Assembly (NCBI GenBank): GCA_034414555.1
Contig: DAOUMA010000013.1
Span: 1 to 38,071, forward strand
DNA from: CG2-30-46-19 sp034414555
Lineage (GTDB): Bacteria > Chloroflexota > Dehalococcoidia > GIF9 > AB-539-J10
Reading direction: 5' to 3'
Length of the DNA stretch: 38,071 bases
Of this stretch, positions 33,437 to 38,071 are shown one piece after another. The notes beneath the pieces are model-generated. The model had not been told where the DNA came from and ran no database searches. It saw only the letters and a list, made by a program, of their open reading frames with translations. Every line of letters begins with the position of its first letter. Within the stretch, counting starts at the first letter, position 1. A program made the position numbers and the translations under genes.

Positions 33437-33910
33437 ATGGAAGGTGAAATCGGGATTCATATTGAGAAAAAATTCCAGAGTCACATTGACGCGGAGTGGG
33501 CAAGGAACAGGGCTCGGGAAGTTCTTGAAGCTGAAAGCATAACACCCCCATACGAAATGGGCCTGGTTTTCACCGATTCTGAGACGGTGCAGAGGCTTAA
33601 TCGAGATTATCGAGGCATAGACGGACCTACGGATGTGCTCGCCTTTTATATGCTTCCTCAACAAGGGGCTGGTGCTGACTTTGTTTCTCCTCCCGATGAT
33701 GTAACCCATCTGGGGGAGGTAATCATTTCTTATCCCAAAGCGGTGGAACAAGCTAAGGAGCAGGGGCATTCAACGGAGCAAGAGCTAACATTGCTGATTA
33801 TCCATGGAATACTTCACCTTCTGGGCTATGACCACGAGAAGCCTGAGGAAGAGGCTAGAATGAAGGCTCGAGAAGGAGAGCTTCTGGAGAAAGCTATTTC
33901 CGGAGAATAA
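33437..33910 (+). CDS. ybeY: Endoribonuclease YbeY
   Basis: 157 residues. Zinc site HGILHLLGYDHE (H-x3-H-x5-H), with NRDYRGIDGPTDVLAF and LGEVIISYPKA as family signatures. Needed for 16S rRNA 3' processing and ribosome quality control. GGGAG precedes ATG 33437. The MBL gene follows after 4 bases. Confidence 0.95.
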   Translation: MEGEIGIHIEKKFQSHIDAEWARNRAREVLEAESITPPYEMGLVFTDSETVQRLNRDYRGIDGPTDVLAFYMLPQQGAGADFVSPPDDVTHLGEVIISYPKAVEQAKEQGHSTEQELTLLIIHGILHLLGYDHEKPEEEARMKAREGELLEKAISGE

Positions 33911-33914
33911 AATT

Positions 33915-34604
33915 ATGGGTAAGCCCTTTCGCATATACCAGGATATATACCTCATCGGCAGCGCCGAGGTATCCCATCCCTATGACTGCTGCGTCTACTT
34001 AATCGATGTTGGAGAGCTAATCCTCATTGACAGCGGTGCCGGGCAGAGCTTCGACAGGTTAGTGGACAATATCCTCACTTTAGGGTTAATTCCAGAGAAG
34101 ATAACCACAGTAATTGTTACCCATTGCCACATTGACCATGTTGGCAGCTTAGCTAAGTTTAAACAGAAGTATGGTGTCAAAATAATAGCCCATAGCCTGG
34201 ATGCTGAGGCTATTGAGACCGGTGAAGGGGTTGGCGCTGAAGCGTATGGGGTGGATTATGAACCTTGCCAGGTGGATGTTAAGCTGCAAGGAGCGGAACA
34301 AAAGCTGGTTTTCGGGAGGCAGGAGTTCACTGCTATCCATATTCCCGGTCATACCAGGGGAAGCATCGCCCTGTATACCGAGATAAGTGGTAAAAGGATT
34401 CTCTTCGGACAGGATATACACGGGCCGTATAGTGCTATGTGGGGAGGGGAACCGGAGAAGGCGATTATCTCATTGCAAAAGCTCATTGACCTCAACGCCG
34501 ATATATTATGTGAAGGGCACTTCGGCATTTATCAGCCTGCGAGCGAGGTTAAGGCTTATATAGAAGGTTATCTTCGCCAGCTAAAGAGCGGTTTTAGAGA
34601 TTGA
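33915..34604 (+). CDS. Metallo-beta-lactamase fold hydrolase
   Basis: 229 residues. THCHIDHVGS (the HxHxDH-type metal motif), IPGHTRGSIALY and GQDIHGPY give the other His and Asp ligands, and CEGHFGIYQP the last His. It is glyoxalase II-like in size, but the substrate is not evident. CGGAG lies 10 bases before the ATG; probably co-transcribed with ybeY. Confidence 0.85.
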   Translation: MGKPFRIYQDIYLIGSAEVSHPYDCCVYLIDVGELILIDSGAGQSFDRLVDNILTLGLIPEKITTVIVTHCHIDHVGSLAKFKQKYGVKIIAHSLDAEAIETGEGVGAEAYGVDYEPCQVDVKLQGAEQKLVFGRQEFTAIHIPGHTRGSIALYTEISGKRILFGQDIHGPYSAMWGGEPEKAIISLQKLIDLNADILCEGHFGIYQPASEVKAYIEGYLRQLKSGFRD

Positions 34605-34690
34605 GCTAGCTGGATTTGGATGTTATAATTGATTTTTACGGTAAAAAAGGCAAATAGAGATTAGCTCGGCATCAAATTTTTAAAATAAGA

Positions 34691-34820
34691 GGGTGTTTAA
34701 AAATGTAGTTGCCCAATTTATTGGGCAAATGCGCCTGATGAATCAGGCAACTACAGAAATTTGGGGGTGAAACATCTCTAATATGCCTAAAAACGAATGC
34801 AAAATCAAAATTAAACAGCC
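34691..34820 (+). repeat. 130-bp inverted-repeat element, copy 3
   Basis: Starts GGGTGTTTAAAAATGTAGTT and ends AAATTAAACAGCC; nearly identical to the inverted copy at 4772-4901. With two more bases on each side the ends read GAGGGTGTTTAA and TTAAACAGCCTC, a 12-bp inverted repeat with one mismatch. It ends 23 bases before the GYD-domain gene, whose AAAGGAGGTG lies in that interval. Confidence 0.88.
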
Positions 34821-34843
34821 TCAATAATAAAAGGAGGTGAAGA

Positions 34844-35131
34844 ATGGCTGTATTTGTGATGTTGACCACTCTTACTGATGAGGGAAGGAAGACCATCAAG
34901 GATAAACCGGAAAGAATCAGGGAGGTCAGCAAGGAAGTCGAAGCACAGGGGCTCAGGATAATTAACCAATTTGCTCTTCTTGGTCCATATGACTTCGTGA
35001 ACATCGTGGAAGCTCCCAACGCTGCGGCAGTGTGCAGGGTGGCAATTGCGTTAGGGGCGAGGGGCACACTTCAAACTATGACCATGGCTGCTATGTCCAT
35101 TGATGACTTTATCAACAGCCTCAAAAAATAA
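34844..35131 (+). CDS. GYD-domain protein
   Basis: 95 residues: MAVFVMLTTLTDEGRKTIKD, LRIINQFALLGPYDFVNIVEAPN, TMAAMSIDDFINSL. This is the GYD domain, an alpha-beta dimeric fold of the ferredoxin-like type with unknown function. AAAGGAGGTGAAG gives a strong ribosome site. The 130-bp repeat directly upstream may be its leader. Confidence 0.85.
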   Translation: MAVFVMLTTLTDEGRKTIKDKPERIREVSKEVEAQGLRIINQFALLGPYDFVNIVEAPNAAAVCRVAIALGARGTLQTMTMAAMSIDDFINSLKK

Positions 35132-35186
35132 CAACGCTTTTACAACAGCCTGCTCGTGTCCTGATTCTAGTAAAGTGTAGCCTGAT

Positions 35187-35303
35187 TGAGGTGAGTCGTC
35201 CCCGGTGAGATTATATCGGGCTTAACTGGGTGAACTTGACCGTTGCCTGCTCTTACCTTATTCGGGAGACTTAATCTGGTTCAGACAGACGGGCGACACC
35301 TCA
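35187..35303 (+). ncRNA. Unassigned stretch with paired ends, possible structured RNA
   Basis: TGAGGTG at 35187-35193 is complementary to CACCTCA at 35297-35303, and adjacent TCGTCCC/GGGCGA can extend the helix. An inner CCCG/CGGG hairpin lies at 35201-35220. No RNA family recognised, no promoter evident, and the downstream gene is 570 bases away. Weak evidence. Confidence 0.2.
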
Positions 35304-35436
35304 AAGAAAGTCAAAACTCAAAACTCAAAATACAAAATGACAGAGCAAAAATGAAGAAGCAGTCAGTAGTCAGCGGTCAGCACTCAGCAATTAGCTAATG
35401 ACTGAAAGCTGAATGTCGTTGCGAGCCCTCCTTTAT

Positions 35437-35656
35437 TGTCATTGCGAGCGAAGCATGTCAATCTCACATAAATCTCCTCTCCCTTGACGGGAGAGGAATA
35501 AGGTGAGGGTGAATCTCCCCCTCCCTCTAACTCCCTCCCGCCAGGGGAGGGAGAATCTCAGGGATTGCGGAGCTTGTTCCGAGTGAAATGAGGAATCTGT
35601 TGCTCCGAGTTTGCTTCGGCTCCGCCTCGCAACCGCTACAGCTCCTCGCAATGACA
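35437..35656. repeat. Palindromic TGTCATTGCGAG repeat, copy B, with nested insertion
   Basis: Same ends as 4905-5040 (TGTCATTGCGAG / CTCGCAATGACA) and the same interior segments. After AATCTCAC it carries about 85 extra bases, with CTCTCCCTTGACGGGAGAGG and CCTCCCGCCAGGGGAGGGAG hairpins. The extra block looks like a second repeat inserted into the first. Confidence 0.75.
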
Positions 35657-35702
35657 CGGAGGCGTGTCTCGCAATGATGAAAGAGGGTGTGCCTAGCTTC
35701 GG

Positions 35703-35767
35703 ATTTTGTAGTTGCCTGATTCATCAGGCGCAATTGCCCAATAAATTGGGCAACTACATTTTTAAAC
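35703..35767 (-). repeat. Partial 130-bp element, copy 4
   Basis: Contains the double-hairpin core (GTAGTTGCCTGATTCATCAG to GGGCAACTACATTTTTAAAC) but lacks the half with the AAACAGCC end. Same orientation as copy 1. Probably truncated by neighbouring repeats. Confidence 0.8.
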
Positions 35768-35869
35768 TACGTCTCGCAATGACACAAAAAGTGAAGTATC
35801 ACTAATCACGTGGACAAGTACAAGTGTTTGCTGCAGTTTGGAGCAGGGGTGATAAAATAACCAGGGTAA

Positions 35870-36628
35870 ATGAAGATTTTGGCGGAGGATTTAGCCCGAA
35901 AGGCCGGCGATGTCTTAATGAAGCATTTTCGGCAGGATTACTCTTTATTTAGCTTGCGGAGCACAGCTAAAGAAGCATCGGTCAGATATGATAAGGATGT
36001 AGATAGGTTAATCATCGCTGAAATCAAAAGGCATTATCCCCATCACAGTTTGCTAACCGAGGAAAGCGGCTTTATTCAAGGCGACCCTGATTGGCTCTGG
36101 ATCGTAGATTCTCTCGATGGCACGGGAAATTTTGCCAACTTCAACCCCTTCTTTTCCGTCTGTATAGCTTTAATGCACAAAAGTGAGTTTCTTTTAGGGA
36201 CAATATACGCCCCGGCAATCAATGAGTTTTATTTTGCCGAAAAGGGCAAGGGCGCTTATTTGAACGGAGGGAGAATCCGGGTGTCTGATATAACCGATCT
36301 CAGCCAGAGCTATATTTTCTATTGTGAAGGCGGGGAGAGAGACCGGTCAAAAACAGGCAAGATTATAAGTAGAGTTTATCCCCATGTTATGGATATGCGC
36401 AAACTCGGCTCAGCTGCTCTGGAAATAGCCTGGGTGGCTGCTAGCAGGGGAGAGGCTTACTTCACTACCAAAATTGAGCCCTGGGATGTTGCCCCGGGGG
36501 TTTTGCTAATTCAGGAAGCTGGTGGTGGGGTTAGCGACTTTCACGGAGATTCCTGGAAGTTACAAACAAGCGACCTTTTGTTTTCCAATGGCAAGGTCCA
36601 CCAGGAGCTGCTGGATTTAATAAAATAG
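35870..36628 (+). CDS. Inositol monophosphatase-family phosphatase
   Basis: 252 residues. Mg2+-dependent sugar phosphatase motifs are all visible: LTEESG (Glu ligand), WIVDSLDGTGNF (DPLDGT-type, with Ser for Pro) and EPWDVAPGVLLIQEAGG (WDxAPG). It acts on inositol-1-phosphate, fructose-1,6-bisphosphate or PAP; the family does not allow a choice by motif. ATG 35870 has a weak AGGG site. It ends inside the hairpin at 36623-36658. Confidence 0.88.
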   Translation: MKILAEDLARKAGDVLMKHFRQDYSLFSLRSTAKEASVRYDKDVDRLIIAEIKRHYPHHSLLTEESGFIQGDPDWLWIVDSLDGTGNFANFNPFFSVCIALMHKSEFLLGTIYAPAINEFYFAEKGKGAYLNGGRIRVSDITDLSQSYIFYCEGGERDRSKTGKIISRVYPHVMDMRKLGSAALEIAWVAASRGEAYFTTKIEPWDVAPGVLLIQEAGGGVSDFHGDSWKLQTSDLLFSNGKVHQELLDLIK

Positions 36629-36658
36629 CCTCACTGCCTTGGGACAGTGAGGCTATTT
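36623..36658. terminator. Bidirectional intrinsic terminator
   Basis: AAATAGCCTCACTG, an 8-base loop, CAGTGAGGCTATTT: a perfect 14-bp stem overlapping the stop of the phosphatase gene. It lies between that gene and the convergent PKD gene. On the minus strand TATT follows, and A/T pairs at the base of the stem supply the U-tract. Confidence 0.75.
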
Positions 36659-36704
36659 AGTATAATCAAAAGAAGGTGGAATAACCCCGAGCTAAAAAGC
36701 TGGG

Positions 36705-38071
36705 CTATTCACTCTGTGTTGCCTTCTTCCTCCTTTTGCTCCACCAAATGGCTGCCCAGGTAATCAAGCCGACAGCGAGTATTATGCCAATGATGAGCCA
36801 CCAGTTGATGCTTTGTGACACCGTGAACTCTCCACTCAATCCACCGATTTCTACCTTATACTGTCCATAATCCATTCCGGGCAGAGTGAAGCTTACCTGC
36901 TGGCTTTGTCCTGCAGCCAGTGTCACTCCTCTGGTAGCCACTGTTTTCCCATTCAACTTCAGCACAGCAGTATAAATGCCTTCTTGCCCACCGTTATTGG
37001 CTACATTAGCAGTGATGGTAACATCCTCTCCGGTCACTCCCACGAATATGTTTTTCCATACCAGGGGGCTTTGCTTAATGCTTAAGGCACTTGTTACAAA
37101 ACTGGCTGGTGTGGGAGTGGGAGTAACTTTTGCTATTATGGCGACTGTGCTGAAGTGATTTATCAGCCCGGTTGCCTCACCAATCGCAGCTACGCGACCC
37201 GTGGCAGGCGACAAAGCAACCCAAATGCCCTGTTCGTAATCATAGTAGGCCACAGCCAGTGAAGCAACGGATGCGGGCAGTTCAGCGGGGTTATAGTTCA
37301 ACACTAGTGTGATATTCTGGTCAAAGGTAACGCCGGAGCAGCAGGCTAGCGTGTTGGGATAGCTGGAAGAGACTGAGGTATAGTTGCCGGTAAAGTTATA
37401 AACCGGACTGACCAGCGCTGAGCCATCTGGTACTGGTGGTGTTTCGTTCGCCAATCTCATCACTAGTACTTCTGGCCTTCTGCCAAGGTCATCACAAAGC
37501 ACCTGGGTGTCAAGGTTAATCTCCAGGAAGTTGGTGTTATTAAAGTCAGGTGCCACCTTGGATTCGAGAGTTCTGCTGGTAGTACATGATATTCTCACCC
37601 TGGTTATCTTTCCCAGCATGTCTATGTCGAGATAACAGGTGGCTGCGCCTCCGCCGCCACCGCCAGGAGTAGGAGGAGGTACAGCAGTAACAGTCACTGG
37701 ATGACTGGTAGTATTGCTCCCACAGGCATTGCTCACCGTCAGGGTTACGGTGTAAGTGCCGATAGCGCTATATTGATGGCTGGTGTTCTGTGTGGTGTTG
37801 GTGCTGCCGTCACCGAAGTCCCACAGCCAGGAATCAATTTTACCTGTGGACAGGTCAGTGAAGTTAACCGTTAAAGGAGCGTAGCCAGTGGTGGGAGTGG
37901 CACTGAAGGCTGCAACTGGCGGAGCCGTTACCGTGATGAAGTCAGTCTTGGTCTCGGTATCAGAGCCGCATCTGCCAGTCACCGTTAAGGTGACATTGTA
38001 GGTGCCGTTAGTGCTGTAGGTTACAGTGTGAGGTCCCTGTCCGGTAGCGTTTGGAGGACTGCCTCCCTCGA
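36705..38071 (-). CDS. Membrane-anchored PKD-domain surface protein (5' end outside the window)
   Basis: The frame stays open to the window end: the last 90 bases also encode PKD-like sequence (HTVTYSTNGTYNVTLTVTG), so the start lies outside. In order: end of one PKD domain; a full PKD domain (VAAFSATPTTGYAPLTVNFT, DSWLWDFGDGS, YTVTLTVSNACGS); a Pro/Gly linker; a roughly 170-residue Cys-containing beta domain; a CARDB-like domain (VTITANVANNGGQEG); a membrane helix (WWLIIGIILAVGLITWAAIW); and a basic tail KRRKK. Type I orientation, so the bulk is outside the cell. Likely an adhesion or cell-surface protein. Confidence 0.82.
   Translation of the reverse strand, partial: EGGSPPNATGQGPHTVTYSTNGTYNVTLTVTGRCGSDTETKTDFITVTAPPVAAFSATPTTGYAPLTVNFTDLSTGKIDSWLWDFGDGSTNTTQNTSHQYSAIGTYTVTLTVSNACGSNTTSHPVTVTAVPPPTPGGGGGGAATCYLDIDMLGKITRVRISCTTSRTLESKVAPDFNNTNFLEINLDTQVLCDDLGRRPEVLVMRLANETPPVPDGSALVSPVYNFTGNYTSVSSSYPNTLACCSGVTFDQNITLVLNYNPAELPASVASLAVAYYDYEQGIWVALSPATGRVAAIGEATGLINHFSTVAIIAKVTPTPTPASFVTSALSIKQSPLVWKNIFVGVTGEDVTITANVANNGGQEGIYTAVLKLNGKTVATRGVTLAAGQSQQVSFTLPGMDYGQYKVEIGGLSGEFTVSQSINWWLIIGIILAVGLITWAAIWWSKRRKKATQSE

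Larger units (their letters stand above)
35132..35869. other. 738-bp repeat-rich intergenic region
   Basis: No convincing gene. In order: a stretch with a possible long-range helix (35187-35303); tandem AAAACTCAAAACTCAAAATACAAAA (35316-35338 region); a CAGTCAGTAGTCAGCGGTCAG-like run at 35359-35410; the long palindromic repeat 35437-35656 with a G/C-rich insertion; a partial 130-bp element (35703-35767); and further CTCGCAATGACA fragments. Repeats appear nested inside one another. Confidence 0.6.

Noticed and set aside
1..38071. tRNA, rRNA or CRISPR array
   Set aside because: Reading both strands by eye I saw no T-loop/acceptor pattern, no conserved rRNA stretch and no regularly spaced direct repeats.

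Overview
The window looks like the chromosome of an anaerobic bacterium. A Dehalococcoidia-type Chloroflexota is my best guess, but this is inferred from gene content only: alicyclic acyl-CoA degradation genes, ADP-forming acyl-CoA synthetases, a Ni-import/CooT/CooC-like set, many 4Fe-4S proteins, and dense short palindromic repeats. No rRNA, tRNA or CRISPR array was seen.

Layout. 1-700: end of an unknown gene, a hairpin, and decayed small genes. 698-2698: a large HD-superfamily protein whose HD metal-site residues are replaced. 3031-6250 (minus): an AliB-like acyl-CoA dehydrogenase, a BadH-like dehydrogenase and a BadI-like ring hydrolase, i.e. part of a cyclohexanecarboxyl-CoA degradation route. 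6309-10264: an accessory island made of a fusion protein (Mrr-like nuclease + DGQHR/DndB-like + Swt1-like HEPN), a radical SAM protein and a methyltransferase stub. It is bounded by two copies of the 3' end of radC. 10200-10913 (minus): radC.

11121-20579 (plus): an operon-like run of SDR, miaB, an ADP-forming acyl-CoA synthetase broken by one amber codon, nadA, a DUF6602-like nuclease, nadB, then a sigma70-type promoter with a small gene and an orphan dndB, and finally nadC. The de novo NAD pathway (nadA, nadB, nadC) is therefore interleaved with nuclease/DNA-modification-type genes. 20581-24077 (minus): Fur/Nur-like regulator, a small helical protein, CooT and the cbiM-PDGLE-cbiQ-cbiO importer, with matching TTGCAA-N4-TTGCAG sites in front of the regulator and of cbiM. 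24314-27200 (minus): a CooC-like ATPase with two iron-sulfur proteins and an unknown protein. 27400-32495 (minus): dtd, an ADP-forming acyl-CoA synthetase, a DnaJ-like protein and mutS. 32564-33090 (plus): a toxin-antitoxin-like pair lying between two direct copies of the mutS 5' end. 33437-36628 (plus): ybeY, an MBL hydrolase, a GYD protein, a repeat-rich gap and an inositol-phosphatase-family gene. 36705-end (minus): a membrane-anchored PKD-domain protein that runs off the window.

Most novel: (1) the nuclease-DGQHR-HEPN fusion paired with a radical SAM enzyme between radC repeats, a candidate undescribed defence or DNA/RNA-modification system; (2) the mutS-repeat-bounded toxin-antitoxin pair, which has the same architecture; (3) a 130-bp inverted-repeat element present in three full copies, each upstream of a Shine-Dalgarno sequence in the same orientation. 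All functions are inferred by reading the sequence; no database search was run.
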